From Flavimaricola marinus (GTDB taxonomy: Bacteria > Pseudomonadota > Alphaproteobacteria > Rhodobacterales > Rhodobacteraceae), in NCBI RefSeq assembly GCF_900184895.1, contig NZ_FXZK01000002.1:248001-312000 (forward strand): a stretch of 64,000 nt of DNA. The letters are read 5' to 3'. The notes below the pieces were generated by a model, which did not search any database, was not told the DNA's origin, and was given only the letters and a program-made list of their open reading frames with translations. The first letter of the stretch is position 1. Every line of letters begins with the position of its first letter. Positions 9,224-17,967 of the stretch are shown here, piece by piece. Made by a program: the position numbers and the translations under genes.

Positions 9224-10354
9224 CTAGACCCGGCGCAATCCGTCGCGCAACACCCCGAGCACCGCATCGCGCGGCACATCCGACGTGACGAACGCTTCGC
9301 CGATTCCCCGCGCGAGGATGAAGTTCAGAGTGCCGGCGACGACCTTCTTGTCCTGCCCCATCAGAGCCAGGAGCGCCTGGGCATCCGGCAGCTCGCCATC
9401 GATATCGGTGAGATCGGTCTTCATCCCCATCTGTTTCAGATGCGCCCGAACCCGACTGGGAACTTCCTGCGAACACAGGCCCATCCGCGCTGACAGTTCA
9501 AAAGCCAGAGCGCAGCCGACGGAGACGCCCTCACCATGCAGGAGCCGTGCCCCATCGTATCCGGTCGCAGCCTCCAGCGCGTGACAGAATGTATGGCCCA
9601 AATTCAGGAGTGCTCGGTCGCCCTGCTCGGTCTCGTCACGCATCACGATCTCGGCCTTCATCTCGCAAGACCGACGGACGGCGCGGGTCAGGGCATCCGT
9701 GTCGCCATTGGCCAGGTCCTGCCCCGCGGTCTCGAGCCACTCGAAGAACGCCGCGTCGCCCAGAAGGCCGTATTTGACGACCTCTCCATAGCCGGCAAGC
9801 AGATCGCGTCTTGGCATGGTCGCCAATAGGCCGATGTCCGCAAGTACGAGTGACGGCTGGTGAAAGGCACCGACGAGGTTCTTGCCATGCGAAGTGTTGA
9901 TACCGGTCTTGCCGCCGACGGAGCTATCGACCTGCGCCAGCAGCGACGTCGGAATCTGAATAAAGCGGACCCCACGGCGCAGGATCGCGGCGGCAAAGCC
10001 GACCAGATCCCCGATGACGCCACCGCCAAATGCGATGACGATATCGTTCCGCTCGACCTTTTCCGTCAGGAGCCACTCCACGACCCGGCCCAGATCGGTC
10101 CAGTTCTTGGTGGCCTCTCCCGGGGTCAGGATCAGAGTTTCGCTGTCGATACCGCCATTCCCGAGCGCCTGGGTCAACCTGTCCAGATGCAGCCCGGCCA
10201 CGGTGCTTTCGGTCACGATCGCAACCCGTTTGCGCCGCAACAGTGGAGCGATATGTTTATCGGCTTCGGACAGGAGCCCATTGCCAATCAGAATGTCATA
10301 CTCGCGACCGGGCAGATCGACGCGCACGCTTTCCAGCGAATTGGGTTGGGTCAT
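9224..10354 (-). CDS. aroB: 3-dehydroquinate synthase
   Basis: 376 residues from the ATG at 10354, which overlaps the stop of aroK by four bases (ATGA). This matches the family start MTQPNSLESVRVDL. Second enzyme of the shikimate pathway, converting DAHP to 3-dehydroquinate with NAD and a divalent metal. Visible motifs include the nucleotide-binding GGGVIGDLVGFAA, the substrate-binding PTSLLAQVDSSVGGKTG, and metal-binding histidines in LNLGHTFCHALE and LHGEGVSVG. Translationally coupled to aroK, as in many alphaproteobacteria. Confidence 0.97.
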   Translation of the reverse strand: MTQPNSLESVRVDLPGREYDILIGNGLLSEADKHIAPLLRRKRVAIVTESTVAGLHLDRLTQALGNGGIDSETLILTPGEATKNWTDLGRVVEWLLTEKVERNDIVIAFGGGVIGDLVGFAAAILRRGVRFIQIPTSLLAQVDSSVGGKTGINTSHGKNLVGAFHQPSLVLADIGLLATMPRRDLLAGYGEVVKYGLLGDAAFFEWLETAGQDLANGDTDALTRAVRRSCEMKAEIVMRDETEQGDRALLNLGHTFCHALEAATGYDGARLLHGEGVSVGCALAFELSARMGLCSQEVPSRVRAHLKQMGMKTDLTDIDGELPDAQALLALMGQDKKVVAGTLNFILARGIGEAFVTSDVPRDAVLGVLRDGLRRV

Positions 10355-10959
10355 TGCACAGTCTCCAGAATGTCGGGTCGGCCCAGAAGCGCCGCGATGA
10401 CGCGGTCGGTCGTTTGATCGATGGAATATCCGGGAAGGGTTTTGACGCTGAGATCGGCCAAGCGGTAGACAGGTACCCGGTCGTCGTAGATTCGCGCCAG
10501 AGTGCCTCGCGGATCCGGCCCGCGCAGCAACGGGCGGGTGTCCTTGTGGCGCACGCGATCCCACAGCACGTTCAGGTCGGCATCGAGCCAGACAGCTACC
10601 CCTTGCGAAGAAATCGCCTTTCGGTTCCGCTCGGACATGAACGCGCCTCCGCCAGTCGACAGAACAACAGGCGTGCCCCGCAACAGCCGCGAAATCACCT
10701 CCGCTTCGCGGTCACGGAAAAACGGCTCGCCGTCGCGTTCAAAGATCTCTGCGATGGTGGCGTTCGCGGCGGTTTCGATCTCGGCGTCTGAATCCAGAAA
10801 TTGCACGTCCAGTCGTTGGGCAAGCGCCCGGCCGATGGCGCTCTTGCCGGATCCCATCATGCCGACCAGAGCCACGGTGCGATGCAATACATAGCTTTGT
10901 GGTTGCGCGATCGAGTGCCCCGTCTTTCCGGCCATGCCCGCATTTCCCCCAATCGCCAT
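10351..10959 (-). CDS. aroK: shikimate kinase
   Basis: 202 residues from the ATG at 10959; an upstream in-frame start at 11052 would add about 31 residues of low-quality sequence. It phosphorylates shikimate with ATP. The P-loop GMMGSGKSAIG, the shikimate-binding region DSDAEIE, the GGGAF motif and the lid arginines in RPLL are visible. It is first in the aroKB pair and divergent from the small membrane protein gene that begins 128 bases away. Confidence 0.95.
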   Translation of the reverse strand: MAIGGNAGMAGKTGHSIAQPQSYVLHRTVALVGMMGSGKSAIGRALAQRLDVQFLDSDAEIETAANATIAEIFERDGEPFFRDREAEVISRLLRGTPVVLSTGGGAFMSERNRKAISSQGVAVWLDADLNVLWDRVRHKDTRPLLRGPDPRGTLARIYDDRVPVYRLADLSVKTLPGYSIDQTTDRVIAALLGRPDILETVQ

Positions 10960-11087
10960 TCTCTCACCCTTTTCTGCCAAAAAATTCAGAAACTGAATGG
11001 CGTGATCTTGTCTGCAAGACCGTCTATAGTGATCTTCAAGATGCGGCAACAAGGCCGCAACGCCAAAATGGCGACAGGCAAAATGGA

Positions 11088-11249
11088 ATGAGGCATATGT
11101 GGCGGCTGATCAAAATCCTATTGATATTGCTCGTATTGGCGGGGCTGGCGTTGATTGCCTACGCCTATGTCGGCCCGATCATCTTTCCGGCTGATTTCGC
11201 AGCGCCCTCGCAGCAGATCACTGCGCCCGTGACGCTGGAGGTCGATTGA
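11088..11249 (+). CDS. small single-pass membrane protein
   Basis: 53 residues, mostly one hydrophobic helix (WRLIKILLILLVLAGLALIAYAYVGP) followed by a short tail ending in TLEVD. A second in-frame ATG lies at 11097. Its stop overlaps the start of the next gene by one base (TGATG), and that gene overlaps xerD, so the three form a translationally coupled set. I do not recognise a family. Conservation of the tight coupling would argue that it is real. Confidence 0.7.
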   Translation: MRHMWRLIKILLILLVLAGLALIAYAYVGPIIFPADFAAPSQQITAPVTLEVD

Positions 11250-12799
11250 TGCGGCATGGCTGCGCTTTGGTCTTGGCCTGCATGTCTCTGGCACCGCTGT
11301 CGGCCCATGCGCAGGAGGCGGCCCCGCTCTCTGCGATCGACTGGCTGTCGCGCAGCGTAGAGAGCCCACCGGCCTCGGCCTCGGCGCCGGCCCCCCAGAG
11401 CGAAGCCCCCGTGGCCAACAGCGCATCGACGCCCGAGGTCACCGTCACGTCGCTGGACCGCGAGTCGCTGGATTCGGTCGGATTGTTGCCGCCAGAGACG
11501 ACCGGCTTGCCATCCGGTCTCTGGGCGACGAGTTCCGCCGCGACACTGACCGATCTGATCCGGGCCGAGCGGGTGGAAGCCCTGCCCGCGGTCCGCGATC
11601 TGCTGGTGACGCTATTGATCGCTGAAGCGGATGCTCCGGCGGGCACCGGCGCGGATGGCGACTTCCTGCTTGCCCGCGTCGACAAACTGCTCGATCTGGG
11701 GGCGCTCGAACCGGCAAGGGCCATGCTCGAAAAGGCCGGCGTCGATCAAAGCGAGATTTACCGCCGCTGGTTCGACGTATCGCTGCTGACCAGCACCGAG
11801 GACACTGCGTGCGAGGAACTGCGCAATCGCCCGGCCTTGGCGCCGACCTATCCGGCTCGCATCTTTTGCATGGCGCGTAATGGCAATTGGAACGGCGCGG
11901 CGCTAACTCTCAACACGTCGCGGGCACTCGGGGATGTCAGCGAGGAGGACGACGCCTTGCTGTCGCGCTTTCTGGATCCGGCTATTGCCGACGGCGCAGA
12001 GCCATTGCCGGCGCCCTCACGCCTGAGCCCGCTCGTCTTTCTGATCCGCGACGCGATCGGAGAGCCGCTTCCCACCGGGAACCTGCCCTTGGCGTTCGCC
12101 CATGCCGACTTGCGAGACACCGTGGCCTGGCGCAATCAGCTTGAGGCCGCCGAACGTCTAGCCCGGAATGGCGCCATCAGCGAAGAAGTGCTGCTGGCCG
12201 TCTACAAGATGCGGACACCTGCTGCCTCTGGCGGGGTCTGGGACCGAGCCGAAGCCATCCAGCGTTTTGATCTGGTGATCAACGCCCGTGATCCCAGCGC
12301 CGTTGCCGCAGCCTTGCCCAGAGCATGGGAGGCGATGAAGGCCGTGCGCACCGAAGTCGCCTTTGCGCGGCTCTATGCGGATGCACTGGCCGCGCTGCCT
12401 CTTACCGGCGAATCTCGAGATCTTGCCATACACATCGGCCTGTTGGGACAGGATTATGAGGCCGTCGCGCAAGACTGGGCACCCGAAACAGCCAGAGACC
12501 GGCTCTTGCAAGCCGTCGCGAAAGGGTCGGTCTTTGGCCTGCCGATCCCCAGCGAGCAGGATGAAATCGCCGTTTTCGACGCATTCGCCGAGGCTCCCGT
12601 TCCCGAGGTCTTGGCCGCCCACATTGCCGAAGGGCGACTGGGTGAAGCCTTGCTGCGCACGATCTCGGCCTTCAGCCAAGGCATTGCGGGCGACCAGCGC
12701 GCCATGACCGATGGCCTGGCCGCACTCCGTTCCGTGGGGCTCGAAGACACCGCCCGCCGGATTGCACTGCAATATCTGATCCTGGACAGGCCATCATGA
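11249..12799 (+). CDS. exported protein of unknown function
   Basis: 516 residues from the ATG at 11249, overlapping the previous stop by one base. A TTG three bases upstream is also in frame but less likely. A clear signal peptide (MRHGCALVLACMSLAPLSAHAQEA) predicts export to the periplasm. The rest is rich in alanine and leucine with helical repeats of TPR-like character (for example LDLGALEPARAMLEKAG), but no named domain is recognisable. The 3' end overlaps xerD by four bases. A periplasmic scaffold is a guess from composition only. Confidence 0.75.
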   Translation: MRHGCALVLACMSLAPLSAHAQEAAPLSAIDWLSRSVESPPASASAPAPQSEAPVANSASTPEVTVTSLDRESLDSVGLLPPETTGLPSGLWATSSAATLTDLIRAERVEALPAVRDLLVTLLIAEADAPAGTGADGDFLLARVDKLLDLGALEPARAMLEKAGVDQSEIYRRWFDVSLLTSTEDTACEELRNRPALAPTYPARIFCMARNGNWNGAALTLNTSRALGDVSEEDDALLSRFLDPAIADGAEPLPAPSRLSPLVFLIRDAIGEPLPTGNLPLAFAHADLRDTVAWRNQLEAAERLARNGAISEEVLLAVYKMRTPAASGGVWDRAEAIQRFDLVINARDPSAVAAALPRAWEAMKAVRTEVAFARLYADALAALPLTGESRDLAIHIGLLGQDYEAVAQDWAPETARDRLLQAVAKGSVFGLPIPSEQDEIAVFDAFAEAPVPEVLAAHIAEGRLGEALLRTISAFSQGIAGDQRAMTDGLAALRSVGLEDTARRIALQYLILDRPS

Positions 12800-13743
12800 C
12801 CGTCGCGGCTGATCGACCGATGTCGCATTGGATCTCGGCGTTCCTCGAGGCGCAGGCGGCAGAGCTTGATGCGGCCACGAACACGCAACTGGCCTATGCC
12901 CGCGATCTCGACGATTTCTCGGGCTGGCTGGCGACCCGCAAGCAAACCTTTGCGACCGTGGCCCAAGCCGATGTCGAGAGCTATCTCATCCATTGCGAGG
13001 CGCAGGGCCTCGCCAAATCGACCCGTGCAAGGCGGCTGTCGGCAATCCGTCAGGTGTTTCGTTTCGCTTTCGAGGAAGGCTGGCGCGACGACAATCCCGC
13101 CATCCAGATCAAGGGGCCGGGCAAGGACCGGGCACTGCCCAAAACCTTGGACGTGTCCGAGGTCGAAGCCTTAATCGCGGCCGCCCGCAAGCCCGGCCGG
13201 GATCAATTGCGCAATACCTGTCTGATGGAGCTGCTCTACGCCACCGGGATGCGCGTGACCGAGCTCGTAAGCCTGCCGGTGTCGGCCGCACGGGGCGACC
13301 CGAAGATGCTGTTGGTCAAGGGCAAGGGCGGCAAGGAACGCATGGTGCCGTTATCCCCCCCTGCCCGGGACGCAATCGCCGCTTGGCTGGTTGCCCGCGA
13401 TACGGCAGAGGCCGCGGCGCGTCGGGCGGGCAAGCCCGCGTCGAAGTTCCTGTTTCCGTCGCGCGGCAAAGACGGCCATCTGACGCGGCACCGCTTCTTT
13501 GGCCTGATCAAGGAATTCGCCGTCAGCGCCGGGGTCTCCCCCTCCAAGGTCACGCCTCACACGTTGCGGCATGCCTTCGCCACGCATCTTCTGGCCAATG
13601 GGGCAGATCTGCGGGCGATCCAGACGATGCTCGGCCATGCCGATGTGTCGACCACCGAAATCTATACCCACGTGCTGGACGAACGCCTGCGCGAGCTGGT
13701 CTTGAGCCATCATCCGCTGGCCCGCGACAGGGACGCGGGCTGA
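12796..13743 (+). CDS. xerD: tyrosine recombinase XerD
   Basis: 315 residues. The N-terminal SAM-like core-binding domain spans about residues 10-95. The catalytic domain has the tyrosine-recombinase set: Arg in ATGMRVTELVSLP, Lys in KGKGGKERMVPL, His-x-x-Arg in TPHTLRHAFATH, the second His in LGHADVSTTEIYTH, and Tyr in the same segment. It acts with XerC at dif to resolve chromosome dimers. Its place next to aroKB and the absence of any integrase-type mobile context support the housekeeping XerD role over a phage integrase. Confidence 0.93.
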   Translation: MTVAADRPMSHWISAFLEAQAAELDAATNTQLAYARDLDDFSGWLATRKQTFATVAQADVESYLIHCEAQGLAKSTRARRLSAIRQVFRFAFEEGWRDDNPAIQIKGPGKDRALPKTLDVSEVEALIAAARKPGRDQLRNTCLMELLYATGMRVTELVSLPVSAARGDPKMLLVKGKGGKERMVPLSPPARDAIAAWLVARDTAEAAARRAGKPASKFLFPSRGKDGHLTRHRFFGLIKEFAVSAGVSPSKVTPHTLRHAFATHLLANGADLRAIQTMLGHADVSTTEIYTHVLDERLRELVLSHHPLARDRDAG

Positions 13744-13804
13744 GCCTCTTGAACGGAACGCCGTCCGACCCCATAACCCCCTGAAACACACTTGAAAGAG
13801 AGAC

Positions 13805-15109
13805 ATGGAAAGCCTGCTTACCGATGCGTCGTTCTGGATCACCGCAGGAGCGATCCTCGTGCTGTTGGTCCTGTCGGCGTTCTTCTCCGGATCTGAGACC
13901 GCGCTCACCGCGGCGTCTCGGGGCAAGTTGCGCAGCGCCGCGGACAAGGGCTCGGCCGGAGCGCTGACCGCGCTGTCTGTGACCGAGGACAACGAGCGCC
14001 TGATCGGGTCGGTCCTGCTTGGCAACAACGTCGTCAACATCCTGGCCACGTCGCTGGCAACCGCTTTGCTGACAAGGGTTTTCGGTGACAGCGGGGTCGC
14101 CTTCGCGACCCTCGTCATGACGCTCCTGGTGTTGATCTTTGCCGAGGTGCTGCCCAAGACCATCGCGATCACCTTCCCCGAAGCGATGGCCGCCCGGGTC
14201 GCCCCGGTGATCCGCGTCGTGGTCATCCTGTTCTCGCCGATCGTGGCCGCCGTGCGGGTGCTCGTGCGGGGCGTGTTGCAGATATTTGGGGTCAAGGCCG
14301 ATCCAGACACCAACATCTTGGCCGTGAGAGAGGAAATCGCGGGGGCCTTGTCGCTTGGCCATTCCGAAGGCGTCGTCGAAAAGGAAGACCGCGACCGCAT
14401 CCTCGGGGCGCTGGATCTGGCCGAGCGGACGGTGGAGGAGATCATGCTCCACAGGTCGGGGATCGAGACCATCGACGCCAGCCTGCCGGTGACCGAGATC
14501 CTGCGCCTGACGCTGGAAAGCGCCCATACCCGCATTCCGCTTTGGCAAGAGGAACCCGAGAACATCGTCGGCATCCTGCACGCCAAGGATCTGCTCCGCG
14601 CGATGCAGAAAATGTTGAGGGATGACGGGCGGATAGACCCCAAAGAGCTGGCCGAGTTCGACATCATGACGGTGGCGATGAAGCCCTATTTCATCCCCGA
14701 ATACACGACGCTGGACGACCAGATGCGCCAGTTTCTCAAGCGGCACACGCATTTCGCGCTTGTGGTGGATGAATACGGCGCGTTGCAGGGGCTGATCACG
14801 CTGGAAGACATCCTCGAAGAGATCGTCGGCGAGATCTCGGACGAGTTCGACAACAAGGACGACGTCACCGTCGAAAAGACGGCTGACGGCGCCTATGTCG
14901 TTGATGGCGCTATGACAATTCGCGATCTCAACCGCGCCAACGATTGGCAATTGCCCGACGAAGAGGCCAATACGATCGCCGGTCTGGTGATCCACGAGGC
15001 GCAGATGATCCCGGTCAAGGGACAGGTGTTCAGTTTCCACGGATTCCGGTTCGAGGTGCTCGAAAAGGCCGAGAACAGGATCGCGACGCTCAAGGTTCGG
15101 CCGCTCTAG
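13805..15109 (+). CDS. HlyC/CorC family CBS-domain membrane protein
   Basis: 434 residues. The N-terminal CNNM/DUF21 transmembrane domain (about residues 10-190) includes the small-residue motif FFSGSETALTAASRGKL. A paired CBS domain (about 205-335) and a C-terminal CorC_HlyC domain (about 350-430) follow. Family members are implicated in magnesium or cobalt efflux and membrane-ion homeostasis. The gene lies 61 bases after xerD and may share its transcript. Confidence 0.92.
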   Translation: MESLLTDASFWITAGAILVLLVLSAFFSGSETALTAASRGKLRSAADKGSAGALTALSVTEDNERLIGSVLLGNNVVNILATSLATALLTRVFGDSGVAFATLVMTLLVLIFAEVLPKTIAITFPEAMAARVAPVIRVVVILFSPIVAAVRVLVRGVLQIFGVKADPDTNILAVREEIAGALSLGHSEGVVEKEDRDRILGALDLAERTVEEIMLHRSGIETIDASLPVTEILRLTLESAHTRIPLWQEEPENIVGILHAKDLLRAMQKMLRDDGRIDPKELAEFDIMTVAMKPYFIPEYTTLDDQMRQFLKRHTHFALVVDEYGALQGLITLEDILEEIVGEISDEFDNKDDVTVEKTADGAYVVDGAMTIRDLNRANDWQLPDEEANTIAGLVIHEAQMIPVKGQVFSFHGFRFEVLEKAENRIATLKVRPL

Positions 15110-15130
15110 TCGATCTTTCGAATCAATAGG

Positions 15131-15220
15131 TTAATCGCCTGAAATCGGCCGCGGTACGGCGTCGGTATCACGTCGGTATCCGAACGGTGTCGTTTTCGGT
15201 ATGGGCACCGTTAATGCACC
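15131..15220 (+). repeat. dispersed intergenic repeat, TCGGTAT type, copy 1
   Basis: About 90 bases start and end with TTAA and contain AAATCG-CCGCGG, two tandem CGTCGGTATC units, and CGGTGTCG-TTTCGGT. A second copy at 59331-59420 follows the same order with roughly three quarters of bases matching by eye, and a degenerate fragment lies at 5591-5626. It sits in the gap between the convergent CorC-like and HerA-like genes. Confidence 0.6.
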
Positions 15221-15255
15221 GTCGGCACTCAGGGTCAGAGCTTCACGAAATCCTG

Positions 15256-15276
15256 CCGCACCGCCCGGCGGTGCGG
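15256..15276. terminator. GC-rich inverted repeat between convergent genes
   Basis: CCGCACCGCC is followed, after one base, by its exact complement GGCGGTGCGG. In practice this is an eight-base stem with a five-base loop. There is no T-run. It may end transcripts from the CorC-like gene with Rho. Confidence 0.45.
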
Positions 15277-15328
15277 TCGGGATGACGGGAAACTTAACGC
15301 GCCGTCCGCAAGACGCGACTTCGCCCGC

Positions 15329-16876
15329 CTACCGTCCCTTGAACAGCCCGCCCAGAATGCCGCGCACGATGCGACGGCCGGTGGTGCCTTTCAGCTCCTT
15401 GATCACCACGCCGGTGATCGCCTCGCCAAAGCTCTCGGACGACGACTTGCGCCCGCGCGAGGTCGAACGTGGCTGGCTGACCCGTCCGCCGCTATAGCGC
15501 CGCGCGGCCTTGAATTCGCGCTCGGCTTCCTCCTCGGCCTCTTCGCGGGCTTCGGCGGCCTCGGCCTCCTTGGCGGCGGCGTCGGCGCGCTGGGCGAGGA
15601 TCTCTGCGGCGGAGTTCCGGTCGAGCCGTGTGTCGTATTTGCCCGCCATCGGTGAGGCCGCCATGATCGCCGCCCGCGCGGCGCTGTCGAGCGGGCCGAG
15701 TTGCGAGGACGGGGGCCGGATCAGCGTCCGCTCCACGATGCCGGGGATGCCCTTGCGGTCGAGCAGCGAGGTCACCGCCTCGCCGGTGCCGACGTCGCGG
15801 ATCGCGTCGGCGGTGTCAAAGCGCGGGTTGTCGCGATAGGTCTGGGCGGCTTGGTCGAGTTGCTTGCGGTCCTTGGCGGTGAAGGCCCGAAGCGCGTGCT
15901 GCACCCGGTTGCCGAGCTGGCCAAGCACGGAGTCGGGCACGTCGCCGGGATTTTGCGTGACAAAGAACACGCCGACGCCCTTGGAGCGGATCAGACGCGC
16001 CACCTGTTCGACCTTGTCGACCAGTACCTTGGGCGCGTCGTCGAACAAGAGATGCGCTTCGTCGAAGAAGAACACCAGCTTGGGTTTGTCGGGGTTTCCG
16101 ACCTCGGGCAGTTCTTCGAACAGCTCAGACAGCAGCCAGAGCAGGAACGTCGCATAGAGCCGCGGCGAGGACATCAGCTTGTCGGCGGCGAGGATGTTGA
16201 TCCGCCCCTGCCCGTTCGCGTCGCAGGTCATCATGTCGGCCAGCTCAAGCGCCGGTTCGCCAAAGAGCGCCGCACCGCCCTGGTTTTCCAGCACCAGCAA
16301 TTGCCGCTGGATCGCCCCCACGGAGGACGCGCTGACATTGCCGTAGCGCAGCGACAGATCCTTGGCGTTCTGCCCGCACCAGAGCAGCAGCGCCTGCAGG
16401 TCTTCGAGATCGAGGAGCGGCAGACCGTCTTCGTCGGCCACCCGGAAGGCCACGTTGAGCACGCCTTCCTGCACTTCGGTCAGGTCCATCAGCCGCGACA
16501 GGAGCAGCGGCCCCATCTCGGCCACGGTGGCACGCACCGGGTGCCCCTGTTCGCCAAAGAGATCCCAGAAGGTGACCGGAAAGGCGCTGTAGTGCAGATC
16601 GAGCCCGATGGTCTCGGCCCGGCTGGTGAAGGCGTCATGCAGTTTGAAATCCGCACGGCCAGAGGCGGCGAGCCCCGACAGATCGCCCTTGACGTCCGAC
16701 AGGAACACCGGCACGCCCGCCGCCGACAGCCCTTCGGCCAGAATTTGCAGCGTCACGGTCTTGCCCGTGCCGGTGGCCCCCGCGATCAGCCCGTGCCGGT
16801 TGGTGTGGCTGAGCAGAAGGTTTTGAGGGTCCGCGTAGCCTTCGCCGCCGCCACCGATGAAAATGTGATCGCTCAT
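15329..16876 (-). CDS. HerA-like helicase/ATPase, DUF853 family
   Basis: 515 residues from the ATG at 16876 ([19 protein letters not shown]), the usual family start. Walker A is [12 protein letters not shown] near residue 35. Walker B is in [13 protein letters not shown]. An arginine-finger-like region [32 protein letters not shown] follows the pattern of FtsK/HerA ATPases. A charged, coiled-coil-like stretch rich in Glu/Ala (about residues 435-475) precedes a Gly/Arg-rich end. The precise role is unknown; proposals for the family are nucleic-acid-dependent ATPase functions. Confidence 0.88.
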   Translation of the reverse strand: MSDHIFIGGGGEGYADPQNLLLSHTNRHGLIAGATGTGKTVTLQILAEGLSAAGVPVFLSDVKGDLSGLAASGRADFKLHDAFTSRAETIGLDLHYSAFPVTFWDLFGEQGHPVRATVAEMGPLLLSRLMDLTEVQEGVLNVAFRVADEDGLPLLDLEDLQALLLWCGQNAKDLSLRYGNVSASSVGAIQRQLLVLENQGGAALFGEPALELADMMTCDANGQGRINILAADKLMSSPRLYATFLLWLLSELFEELPEVGNPDKPKLVFFFDEAHLLFDDAPKVLVDKVEQVARLIRSKGVGVFFVTQNPGDVPDSVLGQLGNRVQHALRAFTAKDRKQLDQAAQTYRDNPRFDTADAIRDVGTGEAVTSLLDRKGIPGIVERTLIRPPSSQLGPLDSAARAAIMAASPMAGKYDTRLDRNSAAEILAQRADAAAKEAEAAEAREEAEEEAEREFKAARRYSGGRVSQPRSTSRGRKSSSESFGEAITGVVIKELKGTTGRRIVRGILGGLFKGR

Positions 16877-16980
16877 GTCTGCTCTTGTCCTCGATGGGGC
16901 CGCTGGCGCGGGTGTTGCATGGCCAGTGTATCGACCGTTCGCAGGCCAAAATACAATGTTAACCATTTTATGCCAGTATC

Positions 16981-17066
16981 GCTGTATCAGCCCAGTCACG
17001 GTCTTGGTCGGGCTGATGAGACTTCCTCCCTGTCAGACTTGCCGCGCCTTCGGGCGCGGTTTTTTT
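16981..17066 (+). ncRNA. candidate trans-acting small RNA with anti-Shine-Dalgarno loop
   Basis: Architecture of about 86 nt: 5' stem ATCAGCCC (16986-16993) with GGGCTGAT (17010-17017) and a 16-base loop; then an unpaired CU-rich segment, CTTCCTCCC at 17022-17030; then a terminator, CCGCGCC with GGCGCGG closing a TTCG tetraloop, followed by seven T (17060-17066). Alphaproteobacterial small RNAs of the alpha-r14 and CcsR types expose CCUCC motifs that pair with ribosome binding sites, and this layout resembles them. The promoter is not clear; a weak -10-like TTTTAT lies near 16967. The exact 5' end is a guess. Confidence 0.5.
17042..17066 (+). terminator. intrinsic terminator with TTCG tetraloop and T7
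   Basis: A seven-base GC stem closes a TTCG loop and is followed immediately by TTTTTTT. This is the strongest terminator in the window. No plus-strand protein gene precedes it, which is the main support for a small RNA gene. Confidence 0.85.
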
Positions 17067-17103
17067 ATCTCTCGAATTGGACGAAAAGTGACCGGAATTG
17101 CTG

Positions 17104-17132
17104 TTGACGGCTTGCGCGACATTGCGTAGCGT
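17104..17132 (+). promoter_or_regulatory. candidate sigma-70-type promoter
   Basis: TTGACG (17104-17109) and TAGCGT (17127-17132) are separated by 17 bases. The -35 is good and the -10 is poor. It would start transcription near 17139, just upstream of the second candidate small RNA. Confidence 0.4.
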
Positions 17133-17138
17133 TCGCGC

Positions 17139-17208
17139 AATAAGTCGGCAAAGTCCGGCAGGGAGACGTTGAAAAAGGGGCCCCACCACTGGGCTCCTTT
17201 TTCTTTTT
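17139..17208 (+). ncRNA. second candidate small RNA or short leader transcript
   Basis: The transcript would run from the promoter at 17104-17132 to a terminator at 17172-17208. The terminator stem is AAAAAGGGGCCC with GGGCTCCTTTTT (one G-T pair), followed by further T-rich sequence. The body includes GGCAGGGAG. An alternative is that this is an attenuated leader of the IalB gene, which starts at 17321. The stem has a T-run in either direction, so it could also block antisense reading. Confidence 0.35.
17172..17208. terminator. bidirectional A/T-flanked intrinsic terminator
   Basis: A twelve-base stem, including one wobble, runs from AAAAAGGGGCCC to GGGCTCCTTTTT, followed by CTTTTTC. The complementary strand also ends the stem in CCCCTTTTTC, so it can act in both directions. 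Confidence 0.75.
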
Positions 17209-17320
17209 CACCATTGGCAGAGGGGTTTGCGCGGAACGTCGCGGGTCCGCCTTGCCGCCGCCATTCCCCGCTGACAGCGGCAGTCTCCCATGCTAGAGAG
17301 CCGAGGACACAGACATCAGG

Positions 17321-17944
17321 ATGACATCTATGCTCAGATTGACGACCGTTCTTGCCGCTGCGTTTCTGGCAAGCCTGACAACACAGACATTGGCACAGGA
17401 CGCCGAGGCTCCGGCCGAGCCCGCGACCGAAGAGGCCGCCCCCGCCGATACCCAATTCGACCTCGGCGATCCTGTCGAGGAGGTCACCCAGCCGGGTCAG
17501 CCCTATATCCGCGACACGTTCGGCGACTGGGCGCTTCGCTGCCTGCTCGATCCCGAAGGCCCCGATCCGTGCCAGATGTATCAACTGCTTCTCAATGAGG
17601 ATCAGACCCCCGTGGCCGAAATCAGCATCGTGCCGCTCGCCCCCGGTGGCGACGCCCTCGCCGGGGTCATCGTGGTGGTGCCGTTGGAGACCCAGCTGAC
17701 CCAACAGCTGACCCTGTCGATCGATGGCGGGCAGGCCCGTCGTTATCCCTATGATTTCTGCAACACCGCCGGATGCATCGCCCGTTTTGGCCTGTCGCCC
17801 GAACAGGTCGCGCAGTTCAAGCGCGGCGCTCAGGGCACGCTGACCATCGTGCCCGCCGCCGCCCCGGACCAGCGCATCAATCTGCGCATGTCCCTGACCG
17901 GCTTTACCGCCGGGTTCGATGCGACCCAGACTCCGCCGGAGTGA
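17321..17944 (+). CDS. invasion-associated locus B (IalB) family periplasmic protein
   Basis: 207 residues. The signal peptide MTSMLRLTTVLAAAFLASLTTQTLAQDA is followed by an acidic Ala/Glu/Pro-rich linker and the IalB domain, starting at DTFGDWALRCLL and including CNTAGCIARFGLSPEQV with paired cysteines. The family is named after a Bartonella invasion protein, but homologues are universal in free-living Rhodobacteraceae, so the name does not imply virulence. An internal ATG at 17330 is an alternative start. Confidence 0.9.
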   Translation: MTSMLRLTTVLAAAFLASLTTQTLAQDAEAPAEPATEEAAPADTQFDLGDPVEEVTQPGQPYIRDTFGDWALRCLLDPEGPDPCQMYQLLLNEDQTPVAEISIVPLAPGGDALAGVIVVVPLETQLTQQLTLSIDGGQARRYPYDFCNTAGCIARFGLSPEQVAQFKRGAQGTLTIVPAAAPDQRINLRMSLTGFTAGFDATQTPPE

Positions 17945-17967
17945 TCCGACCGTTGATCGTGAGAAAC

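Larger units (their letters stand above)
16877..17320. other. 444-base divergent gap with two plus-strand terminators
   Basis: The flanking genes (HerA-like on minus, IalB on plus) both start at the edges, so no terminator is expected inside. Yet two strong hairpin-T-run signals point rightward at 17042-17066 and 17172-17208. This implies extra short transcripts, annotated here as two candidate small RNAs. No convincing protein gene is present; a short plus-strand open frame at 16875-17129 crosses the first terminator and is not coding-like. Confidence 0.6.

Noticed and set aside
12796-13743. A tyrosine recombinase as evidence of a mobile element.
   Set aside because: XerD-type length and motifs, housekeeping neighbours, and no attachment repeats, tRNA gene or phage genes nearby.
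13351-15040. Long minus-strand frames opposite xerD and the CorC-like gene.
   Set aside because: They mirror well-supported genes and show no family signature or plausible start signals.
17321-17944. 'Invasion-associated' label and, at 61526-61822, the 'virulence factor' label as signs of pathogenicity.
   Set aside because: Both are historical family names; homologues are common in free-living Rhodobacteraceae and there is no secretion system or toxin in the window.
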